Positions 43,162 through 50,432 of a stretch of DNA of 64,000 nt are shown here, piece by piece (position 1 is the stretch's first letter; each line of letters opens with the position of its first letter). The notes under the pieces are model-generated. The model had not been told where the DNA came from. It made no database searches and worked only from the letters and a program-made list of their open reading frames with translations. The position numbers and the translations under genes were made by a program. Origin of the DNA: JANWVO01 sp037446555 (GTDB lineage Bacteria; Acidobacteriota; Terriglobia; Bryobacterales; Bryobacteraceae). Where the stretch lies: positions 62,001-126,000 of the forward strand of contig JBBIIK010000002.1 of the NCBI GenBank assembly GCA_037446555.1, given 5' to 3'.

Positions 43162-44561
43162 CAGTGGCTGCCTCCGTGAGTGGCGTGTCCGGGGCTGACC
43201 TGCTGGTGCAGCACGCCCTTGACCTCGCTGATGGCGATGGAGGGCAGGAAGCGGAGGAAGAGCAGGAACAGCGTGAGGAACAAGCCGAAGGTTCCGGCGT
43301 AGGTGCCGATGTCGACCCAGGTGGGCTTGAAGTAGCCCCAACTGGAGGGGAGGAAGTCGCGGTGAAGCGAGGTGGCGATGATCACGAAGCGCTCGAACCA
43401 CATGCCGATGTTGATGAAGATGGAGAGGATGAACATGGCGGGGATCGAGGTGCGGAACTTCTTGAACCAGAAGAACTGCGGGGCGATGACGTTGCAGGCG
43501 ATCATCGACCAGTAGGCCCAGGCGTAGGGGCCGAAGGCGCGGTTGAGGAAGATGAAGCGCTCATACTGGTTGGCGCTGTACCAGGCGATGAAGAACTCGG
43601 TGCCGTAGGCGAAGCCGACGATCATGCCCGTGGCGAGCATCACCTTGCACATGTTTTCGAGGTGCTTCATGGTGATGAGGTTCTCGAGCCCGTAGATCCA
43701 GCGGGCGAGCGTCATGAGGGTAACCACCATGGCGAAGCCGCTGAAGACGGCGCCGGCGACGAAGTAGGGCGGGAAGATCGTGGTGTGCCAGCCGGGCAGG
43801 AGCGACGTGGCGAAGTCGAACGACACGATGGAGTGCACGGAGAGCACCAGAGGCGTGGAGAGCCCTGCCAGCAGCAGGTAGGCGAGCTCATAGTGGCGCC
43901 ACTGCGTGGCGGAGCCGCGCCATCCAAGGCTGAGCAGACCGTAGATGGTCTTGCGGACGGGCGTGGTAGCGCGGTCGCGCAGGGTGGCGAGGTCGGGGAT
44001 CAGGCCGACGTACCAGAAGAGGGCGGAGACGGTGCCGTAGGTGGAGACGGCGAAAACGTCCCACATGAGCGGGCTGCGGAAGTTCTGCCACATGTGGAGC
44101 AGCTCGTTCGGCAGCGGGAAGAGCCAGTAAGCGGCGCGCCAGGGGCGGCCGGTATGGAACAGCGGGTAAATCGCCGCGCACGCCACTGCGAACAGCGTCA
44201 TGGCTTCTGCCGCGCGGTTGATGGACGTGCGCCACTTCTGGCGGAAGAGGAACAGGATGGCGGAGATCAGCGTGCCGGCGTGGCCGATGCCGATCCACCA
44301 GACGAAGTTGGTGATGTCCCAGCCCCAGCCGACGGGCGAGTTGTTGCCCCAGACGCCGATGCCCGTGGCGACGAGGTAGCCGAGGCAGGCGAACAGCAGC
44401 AATGCCAGAGGCACGGCGAAGGCCATGGCGATGTACCACTGCTTCGGCGCCTTGCCCTCGACGATGGAGCTGATCTTTTCGGTGACGTCCGAGTACGTCA
44501 TTCCGCCCGTCACCAGAGGCGGGTTGAGTTCCGTTCGCGGATCGATTGCGAGATCGGCCAT
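43161..44561 (-). CDS. actC: ACIII quinone-binding membrane subunit ActC (NrfD-like)
   Basis: 466 residues with about ten transmembrane helices of the NrfD/PsrC kind. It probably holds the quinol oxidation site. Segments such as NFVWWIGIGHAGTLISAILFLFRQKWRTSINRAAEAM (in parts), VSFDFATSLLPGWHTTIFPPYFVAGA, and FIAWYSANQYERF are family-typical. His residues in IGHAGT and PGWHTT line the membrane site in related enzymes. It lies 3 bases after actB. Confidence 0.93.
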   Translation of the reverse strand: MADLAIDPRTELNPPLVTGGMTYSDVTEKISSIVEGKAPKQWYIAMAFAVPLALLLFACLGYLVATGIGVWGNNSPVGWGWDITNFVWWIGIGHAGTLISAILFLFRQKWRTSINRAAEAMTLFAVACAAIYPLFHTGRPWRAAYWLFPLPNELLHMWQNFRSPLMWDVFAVSTYGTVSALFWYVGLIPDLATLRDRATTPVRKTIYGLLSLGWRGSATQWRHYELAYLLLAGLSTPLVLSVHSIVSFDFATSLLPGWHTTIFPPYFVAGAVFSGFAMVVTLMTLARWIYGLENLITMKHLENMCKVMLATGMIVGFAYGTEFFIAWYSANQYERFIFLNRAFGPYAWAYWSMIACNVIAPQFFWFKKFRTSIPAMFILSIFINIGMWFERFVIIATSLHRDFLPSSWGYFKPTWVDIGTYAGTFGLFLTLFLLFLRFLPSIAISEVKGVLHQQVSPGHATHGGSH

Positions 44562-44564
44562 GGG

Positions 44565-47525
44565 TCAGACAAGCTCCGGGTTGGGATTGCGGACGCGCGC
44601 CAGGTAGGACGTGCGCGGCCTGGTGTTGAGCTCTTCGAGCACGGAGTAGTCACGCGCCTGGCGCTTGAGCTTCGAGACGCGGCTTTCGGGGTCGTTGATG
44701 TTGCCGAAGACGATGGCATCGGCCGGGCAGGCCTGCTGGCAGGCGGTGACGATCTCGCCGTCGCGGATCGGACGGCGCCCTTCGGCTTTCGCCTGCGAGC
44801 GCTTCTCCTCGATGCGCTGGACGCAGTAGTTGCACTTCTCCATGACGCCGCGCATGCGCACGGTGACGTCCGGGTTGAAGACCATCTTGCGGATCTCGGG
44901 GACGTCCTTGTTCCAGTTGAGGAAGTTGAAGCGGCGGACCTTGTAGGGGCAGTTGTTGAGGCAGTAACGGGTGCCCACGCAGCGGTTGTAGGCCATCTCG
45001 TTGATGCCTTCGGGGCTGTGGGCGGTGGCGGCGACAGGGCAGACGCTTTCGCAGGGCGCCTTCTCGCACTGCACGCATGCCATGGGTTGCATGACCGCCT
45101 GCGGATCGTCCTCCTCGCCGCTGAAATAGCGGTCGAGGCGGATCCAGTGCATCTCACGGCCCTTCGACACCTGGTCCTTGCCGACGACGGGGATGTTATT
45201 CTCCGCCGTGCATGCGACCATGCAGGCGTTGCAGCCGATGCAGGCGCTCAGGTCGATGGCCATGCCCCACTGGTAGCCCTTCGAGTAGTCGAACCCGGGG
45301 AAGAGGTCCGTGGGCGGGTGGGATTCGTGCTTGCCGTGTCCGGCGCGCTCGCGGTACTCGCCGAGGGTGAACTCCTCGACGATGTTGTGGCGCTTGAGTC
45401 CGGTGATCGGCTCGATCAGCGTGTGGTGCTCCTGCGTGGTGACGAGGCGGTAGGTGGCGCCGGTCTTGCGGACCTCCGCAAGTCCGAACCAGAAGTTGGA
45501 CGCAGCGCGGAGGGACTCGACGCGGTGGCCGACGCCGCGGCCGACGCGGCCGCAAGCGGAGCGGCCGAAGCCGAGCTGGAGCGAGATGGAATCGTCGGCG
45601 TGTCCGGGCAGAACGAGAGCGGGGCAGCGCGCCGCGCGGCCGCCGGCGCTGATCTCCAGAACGTCGCCATCCTTCACGCCGAGCCTCTTCGCGGTGGCGG
45701 GGCTGAGCAGCGCGGCGTTGTCCCAGACGAGCTTGGTCATCGGGTCGGGCGTTTCGTGGAGCCACGCGTTGTTGGCGAATCGGCCATCGAATGCGTGCCA
45801 CGAGGGATAGAACACGGCTTCCACGCCCGCCGGCGCGGGTTTCAGGGCTGCCTGCACGGCCGCGAAGACGCGGGGCGCATCAGCCTTGGCGTCGACACTC
45901 GACAGAGCCGTGCCGTCGATCACGCCTTCATAGAGCGCCTTCTTCCACTTCGCTTCAGCATCCGCGCCCCACTGGGCACTCCAGAAGGAGCGTACAAGCC
46001 CGTGGCCGCGGCGGTCCGTACGGCCAGCGATGAGCGCGGCGATCTCGAGGGTGCTGCGGCCACCGTAGAGCGGTTGAATCTGCGGTTGCCGGATGCTGGC
46101 GGCGCCGTCGAGGGCGCGCACGTCGCCCCACGATTCGAACGGGTGCGCTTCGGGCAGTTGCCACGTGGCCGCTTTCCACGTTTCATTTTCATCCGCCGCA
46201 AGAGCCACCACCGTGGTCTTGCGGCAGAGTGCGGCCCAATCGGCACTGGCGGGCAAGTTGAACACGGGGTTGCCGCCGAGCACGAAGAGCGTGGAGACGC
46301 GTCCCGCGGCGAGGTCGTCGGCGAGCTTCTGCACCGAGGCGAGCGAATCTGAAGGCTGGTACGGCGGGCGCGTATAGGAAACGGTTTGCCCGGCGTTGCC
46401 GAGCGCCTGATTGATCACGGCGACGAGCGCGTGCACCTCCGCAGGCTGCCGCGGACCGGCAACGACGAGCGAGCGCCCGCGGTGCGCGAGCAGGTCCTTG
46501 GCCACAGCAGCGAGGAACTTGCGTTCACGGTCAGCGGGCGGGTTCAGGACGTTGAGTTCTGCGCCGGTGACATTGAGCTGACGCGCCAGGGCGAGCGCGA
46601 AGGCCGCAATGTCGGAGGCGCGGGCGCGCAGGCGGTGATCCGCCATGGCGCCGGTGATCGTGAAGTTCGATTCCACCGCGTATAGCCGGTTCAGCTCCTG
46701 GCCTTCCTCGGGGCGGCGGCGCGAGGAGAACTGGCGCACCGGCTGCGCGGAGAGAGCGTCGAGACCCAGGAAGTCGCAATCGAGAGCGACGATCACGTCC
46801 GCTTTGTCGAACCGGTAGTGCGGCTGGAGCGGCTGGCCGAAGGCGAGGCGCGCGCCTTCGAGGACGCGGTCGAAGTTCACCGGCTCGTATTCGATCCACG
46901 CCGACTGCGGATACTTCTTCGCGATCTCCGCTTTCAGCGATTCCAGCGTGGGGGAGGTGGAGCGGGGCGAGAGGATGCGAAGGCCCGCGCCATCGCCGAG
47001 CTTCGCGCTCTGCTCGAGCCACCAGGCCTCGAAGTCCGCCAAGCTGGATTTGACGCCCTGCTTCTGGACCTGGCGGGCACGGTCCGGATCGTAGAGATCG
47101 AGGATCATCGCCTGCTGGAAGGCGCTGGTGGCGCCCAGCGAGAACGGGTGGCGGGGATTGCCCTCGACCTTGGTGGGCCGGCCGTCGTTGCATTCAACGA
47201 CGAGACCTGTGGCCACGCCGCAGGTCTCCACGGCGGTGGCGTAGTGCAGCGGGCGGCCGTGCACATATCCCTCGACGCCCTTTGACAACGGAAGGATCTT
47301 CTCAACGGGGCGGCGGCAGGCGGTGAGGCCGGCGAGGCCGAAGCCGGCGGCCATCAGCTTGAGCAGCGTGCGGCGCGATCCACTGTCGAGCAGTTCGGAG
47401 GCGCCTTCAGGGAACTCGCGTTCGACCCACTGGCGGAACTCCGGCGTGTCGGCGAGCTGGTTGAGGCTGCGCCAGTATTTCCTGCCGGCAAGGCTGGAGA
47501 GGTTGAGCTGGATGAGTTCGTTCAT
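44565..47525 (-). CDS. actB: ACIII iron-sulfur subunit ActB (molybdopterin-oxidoreductase-like + ferredoxin domains)
   Basis: 986 residues, a natural fusion. The N-terminal part has a Tat-type signal (RRTLLKLMAAGFGLAGLTAC, about 51-70) and a large domain related to molybdopterin oxidoreductases (about 75-720), which in studied ACIII carries no cofactor. The C-terminal part (about 760-960) binds iron-sulfur clusters with CIGCNACMVAC, CVQCEKAPCESVCP, CVGTRYCLNNCPY and CNYCVQR...CQQACPADAI. It conducts electrons from quinol at ActC to the haems of ActA and ActE. Codon use matches its neighbours. Confidence 0.95.
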   Translation of the reverse strand: MNELIQLNLSSLAGRKYWRSLNQLADTPEFRQWVEREFPEGASELLDSGSRRTLLKLMAAGFGLAGLTACRRPVEKILPLSKGVEGYVHGRPLHYATAVETCGVATGLVVECNDGRPTKVEGNPRHPFSLGATSAFQQAMILDLYDPDRARQVQKQGVKSSLADFEAWWLEQSAKLGDGAGLRILSPRSTSPTLESLKAEIAKKYPQSAWIEYEPVNFDRVLEGARLAFGQPLQPHYRFDKADVIVALDCDFLGLDALSAQPVRQFSSRRRPEEGQELNRLYAVESNFTITGAMADHRLRARASDIAAFALALARQLNVTGAELNVLNPPADRERKFLAAVAKDLLAHRGRSLVVAGPRQPAEVHALVAVINQALGNAGQTVSYTRPPYQPSDSLASVQKLADDLAAGRVSTLFVLGGNPVFNLPASADWAALCRKTTVVALAADENETWKAATWQLPEAHPFESWGDVRALDGAASIRQPQIQPLYGGRSTLEIAALIAGRTDRRGHGLVRSFWSAQWGADAEAKWKKALYEGVIDGTALSSVDAKADAPRVFAAVQAALKPAPAGVEAVFYPSWHAFDGRFANNAWLHETPDPMTKLVWDNAALLSPATAKRLGVKDGDVLEISAGGRAARCPALVLPGHADDSISLQLGFGRSACGRVGRGVGHRVESLRAASNFWFGLAEVRKTGATYRLVTTQEHHTLIEPITGLKRHNIVEEFTLGEYRERAGHGKHESHPPTDLFPGFDYSKGYQWGMAIDLSACIGCNACMVACTAENNIPVVGKDQVSKGREMHWIRLDRYFSGEEDDPQAVMQPMACVQCEKAPCESVCPVAATAHSPEGINEMAYNRCVGTRYCLNNCPYKVRRFNFLNWNKDVPEIRKMVFNPDVTVRMRGVMEKCNYCVQRIEEKRSQAKAEGRRPIRDGEIVTACQQACPADAIVFGNINDPESRVSKLKRQARDYSVLEELNTRPRTSYLARVRNPNPELV

Positions 47526-47541
47526 GGTCGCAGGCCCGGAA

Positions 47542-48189
47542 TCAACGATGACAAGCGGAGCAGTTATCGGGCGGGTGGATGCCCTTCTCCCGGATCAGCC
47601 TGAGGCCGAGCGCGGCGGGGTCACCTTCCGGTTGCCAGTCGAGGCGGGTGACAAGCTCGGCCGGGCGCACATGGGGAGCGGGATTGCGATGGCAGTCGAG
47701 GCACCATGCCATGGAGAGAGGCTGCACCTGGCGGACTTCGGTCATCTGATCGACGCGTCCGTGGCAGCTGACGCAGCTGACGCCGGCGGTGACGTGCGCG
47801 CGGTGATTAAAGTAAACGTAGTCTGGAAGCCGGTGCACCTTGACCCATTCGATGGGCTTGCCGGTGGCGTAGCTGTCGCGCACGGGCTGGAGCTTGGGGC
47901 TCTTCTCCTTTACCCGCACATGGCAGTTCATGCAAATTTCCGTCATCGGCACGGCGGCGTAGTTCGACTGCGCCACGGTGGTGTGGCAGTAGAGGCAGTC
48001 CATGCCGAGGTTTCCGGCGTGCAGCTTGTGGCTGTAAGGCACGGGCTGCACGGGCGTGTAGCCGGTGTCGAGCTGCCGGGGATGCAAGAGATAAGCCGCG
48101 ATGGCGCCGCCGGCGCCAAGGATAACCACGACTGCTGCGGCGGCGAGACGCAGTTTCGTGTCGAACTGCTGCGAAAAGAGTGCACTCAT
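47542..48189 (-). CDS. actA: ACIII pentahaem cytochrome c subunit ActA
   Basis: 215 residues. One N-terminal helix (about 13-36, LRLAAAAVVVILGAGGAIAAYLL) anchors a periplasmic domain with five CxxCH motifs: CLYCH, CMNCH, CVSCH, CLDCH and CSACH, the last at the very C-terminus. Additional His (YSHKLH, FNHRAH) supply sixth ligands. It is the first gene of the long minus-strand unit; the promoter proposed at 48284-48312 leaves a leader of about 90 bases with a strong inverted repeat. Confidence 0.93.
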   Translation of the reverse strand: MSALFSQQFDTKLRLAAAAVVVILGAGGAIAAYLLHPRQLDTGYTPVQPVPYSHKLHAGNLGMDCLYCHTTVAQSNYAAVPMTEICMNCHVRVKEKSPKLQPVRDSYATGKPIEWVKVHRLPDYVYFNHRAHVTAGVSCVSCHGRVDQMTEVRQVQPLSMAWCLDCHRNPAPHVRPAELVTRLDWQPEGDPAALGLRLIREKGIHPPDNCSACHR

Positions 48190-48250
48190 GGCAGGATGTC
48201 TGTGTGTGGGGAATCCGCTTCAGCCCCTCTGAACTGGCCTGGCAGCTCCA

Positions 48251-48265
48251 CGCGCCCCGGGCGCG
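48251..48265. repeat. GC-rich inverted repeat in the act leader
   Basis: CGCGCC-CCG-GGCGCG, a perfect 6+3+6 inverted repeat, 62 bases before the actA start. On the minus strand it falls inside the predicted act mRNA leader and would form a hairpin. Confidence 0.35.
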
Positions 48266-48274
48266 CCGGAGCAC

Positions 48275-48304
48275 TTGTACTTTTTTCTACCACAGCCATA
48301 CTAT
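48275..48304 (+). promoter_or_regulatory. Candidate promoter of the divergent kinase gene
   Basis: TTGTAC (48275-48280), 18 bases, TACTAT (48299-48304). It overlaps the oppositely directed act promoter, so polymerase at one would block the other. Confidence 0.4.
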
Positions 48305-48312
48305 TTCCGCAA
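48284..48312 (-). promoter_or_regulatory. Candidate promoter of the act-cox operon
   Basis: Read on the minus strand: TTGCGG (48312-48307), 17 bases, TAGAAA (48289-48284). The -35 lies 6 bases from the CAAGAATTCTTG palindrome, so a protein bound there could control it. Confidence 0.45.
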
Positions 48313-48318
48313 TAGGAG

Positions 48319-48330
48319 CAAGAATTCTTG
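48319..48330. promoter_or_regulatory. Perfect 12-bp palindrome at the kinase start, candidate operator
   Basis: CAAGAATTCTTG is a fully self-complementary 12-mer that includes the TTG start codon of the kinase gene. It lies just upstream of the act -35. XRE-type regulators usually bind short palindromes, and the response regulator encoded downstream has an XRE-type domain, so autoregulation and act control are possible (inference). Confidence 0.4.
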
Positions 48331-49803
48331 TCCGGCAATAATGAGATGCCGACAGGGCCGGAAAGGACGCAGCCGATCGGAGCGGCGCCCGGGCTCCCGG
48401 CAAGGCTGATGGAAGCGAAGCCGCTGACCGGCGTCAGCCGGCGCTTTGGCGACCTGAGGGTCCGGCCGAAGCTGATGGTGCTGCACAACAGCTTCTTCCT
48501 GCTCCTGGCCTGTGCAGTATATTTCACGGTGATCGACGTTGTCGAGGGGCAGATGCGGCAGGCGCAGGAGCGGGAGATGACGCTGATCCTGAACGCATTC
48601 TCGGCGCTGGCGCCGGAGGCGGGCGACGAGCTGGCGTTGCGGCCGTACGATGTGCGGCAGGGCACGGCGGCGGAGTTCGGGCTGCCCGAAGAAGCGGCGC
48701 GGTGGATGGAGCGTTATCCGGGGCGGATCTGGCGCTCGCCGGGCGAGCATATCTACAAGCTGATCCCCGGCACGGCGCGTTACTACCGGCTGACACTGCC
48801 GGTGCGGTTCTATGAAAGCGTGGTGGCGGGTGTGCGATTGGCTCTATTCGCGGCGCTGGGCGTGTTGTACGTGCTGGCGGTGCTGGTGCTGGAGCTGGTG
48901 ATCCTGCCGCGCTACGTGTATCAACCGCTGCGCCTGCTACTGGAAGCGGACGCGGCGACGCGGCGCGGCGACAGGCGGGCAGAGATCATCGGCGAGATGT
49001 TCATTCCGGGCGACGAGATTGGACTGATTTTGCGCTCGCACAACGACACGGTGCGGGCGTTACGGCGGCGCGAGGATGAGCTGGAGCAGGCCAAGCGCAA
49101 CCTGGAGGCGCAGGACCGGCTGGTGAGCCTGGGCATGCTGAGCGCGAGCGTGGCGCACGAGATGAACACGCCGCTGGCCGTGCTGCACGGTTCGATCGAG
49201 AAGATGCTGGAAAAGGCGTGCGACGCAGCGGCGCGGTCGCGGCTGGAGCGGATGATGCGGGTGACGGACCGGCTGAGGAAGATCAGCGCCTCGCTGCTGG
49301 ACTTTGCGCGGCTGCGGCGCGAGGCGATGGAACCGGTGGAGTTGCGGCCGCTGGTCGAGGAGGCGTGGCACCTGGTGGGGATCGACGAGAAGGCGGGCGA
49401 GGTGGCGTTCCGGCTGGACGTGCCAGACGGGACGCGCGTGTGCGGGAATTCCGGGCGCCTGGTGCAGGTGTTTGTAAACCTGCTGCGGAACGCGCTGATG
49501 GCGGCGCCTGCGGGCAGCGGCGAGATCGTGGTGCGAACAGAGGCGGCGGTGCTCGACGGCCGACGCGCATTGCGGATCACCGTGGAAGACAATGGCCCGG
49601 GCATTCCGCCGGAGATTCTGCCGGAGGTCTTCGATGCGTTCGTCAGCGACCGGCTCGATGCGCAGGGAACCGGGCTGGGCCTGACGGTGGCGCAGGCCAT
49701 CGTGAGCCAGCATGGAGGCACAATCCGCGCCTACAACAGAGAGACGGGCGGCGCGGCGCTCGAGGTGGTGCTGCCCGCGCGGGAAAGAGAGGCAGGGGCA
49801 TGA
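48328..49803 (+). CDS. Membrane sensor histidine kinase divergent from act-cox
   Basis: 491 residues from TTG 48328, with AGGAG (48314-48318) 9 bases upstream. An ATG at 48346 is the alternative. Order: cytosolic N-terminus, TM1 (about 50-72), a periplasmic sensor of about 90 residues, TM2 (about 164-190), HAMP, coiled coil, HisKA with phosphoacceptor His277 in SVAHEMNTPLAV, and HATPase_c with the N-box (NLLRNALMAA), EDNGPGIPP and GTGLGLTVAQA. ATGA overlap with the response regulator marks them as partners. Divergence from actA and the global organisation recall redox-responsive pairs that control oxidases, but no redox Cys is visible in the sensor. Confidence 0.92.
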   Translation: MSGNNEMPTGPERTQPIGAAPGLPARLMEAKPLTGVSRRFGDLRVRPKLMVLHNSFFLLLACAVYFTVIDVVEGQMRQAQEREMTLILNAFSALAPEAGDELALRPYDVRQGTAAEFGLPEEAARWMERYPGRIWRSPGEHIYKLIPGTARYYRLTLPVRFYESVVAGVRLALFAALGVLYVLAVLVLELVILPRYVYQPLRLLLEADAATRRGDRRAEIIGEMFIPGDEIGLILRSHNDTVRALRRREDELEQAKRNLEAQDRLVSLGMLSASVAHEMNTPLAVLHGSIEKMLEKACDAAARSRLERMMRVTDRLRKISASLLDFARLRREAMEPVELRPLVEEAWHLVGIDEKAGEVAFRLDVPDGTRVCGNSGRLVQVFVNLLRNALMAAPAGSGEIVVRTEAAVLDGRRALRITVEDNGPGIPPEILPEVFDAFVSDRLDAQGTGLGLTVAQAIVSQHGGTIRAYNRETGGAALEVVLPAREREAGA

Positions 49804-50426
49804 GCGAAGGGCCGCAGGAGCAGGAGCTGATTGACATTGCGGTGCTCGACGACGACCGCGATTTCCTGAACTACATCGAGGATTTGCTGTCGGACGAGGG
49901 GCATTACGCGGCGCGGGTGTTCGAGCGCGCCGAGGCGCTGTTCGAGGCGGCGGAGGAGCGGCGCCCGGACATTGTGCTGCTCGATATGAAGATGGGCCGC
50001 ACGCGCGGCGACGAGGTTCTTGAGGAGTTGCTGCGGAGGTGGCCGGAGCTGTGCGTGATCATCGTCACGGGCTATCCGTCGCTGGAGGACATGCGGGCGA
50101 CGTTCAAGAAGAATGTCTTCGACTACCTGGCCAAGCCCTTCACCCTGGGGCAGCTGAGGCAGGTGCTGGCGAATGCGGCCGAACAGTACGGGCTGGGGCG
50201 GGCGGCGGCCGGGCGCCTGCGGGAGAAGCTGGGGCAGAGGATTCGCGTGCTGCGGGCGGAGCGGGGGTGGTCGCTGAAAGACCTGGCGGGTGCGACGCGG
50301 CTGAGCGTCAGCCAGATCAGTTCGATCGAGCGCGGGGCGAACCTGCCTTCGATGGAGAGCCTGCTGGCGATAGCACGCGCCTTCGGGATGAAGCCGAGCC
50401 AGATGCTGTCGTCGATCGACTTCTGA
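49800..50426 (+). CDS. Response regulator with XRE-family (Cro/C1-type) helix-turn-helix output
   Basis: 208 residues. The receiver domain (about 10-125) has the acidic pocket LDDDRD, phosphoacceptor Asp62 in IVLLDMKM, the Thr switch in IIVTGYPS and Lys in DYLAKPF. A linker leads to an XRE-type DNA-binding domain (about 143-205): LGQRIRVLRAERGWSLKDLA, SVSQISSIERG and NLPSMESLLAIARAFG. A Cro/C1-like domain as the output of a response regulator is much less usual than OmpR, NarL or Fis types. It is coupled by ATGA to the kinase and ends 6 bases before the convergent efflux operon. Confidence 0.9.
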   Translation: MSEGPQEQELIDIAVLDDDRDFLNYIEDLLSDEGHYAARVFERAEALFEAAEERRPDIVLLDMKMGRTRGDEVLEELLRRWPELCVIIVTGYPSLEDMRATFKKNVFDYLAKPFTLGQLRQVLANAAEQYGLGRAAAGRLREKLGQRIRVLRAERGWSLKDLAGATRLSVSQISSIERGANLPSMESLLAIARAFGMKPSQMLSSIDF

Positions 50427-50432
50427 GGGGGC

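Noticed and set aside
43164..46352. 1062-codon plus-strand open frame across actC/actB
   Set aside because: Antisense shadow of two certain genes; composition is repetitive acidic/Gly-rich with no domain, as expected from GC-rich codon bias.
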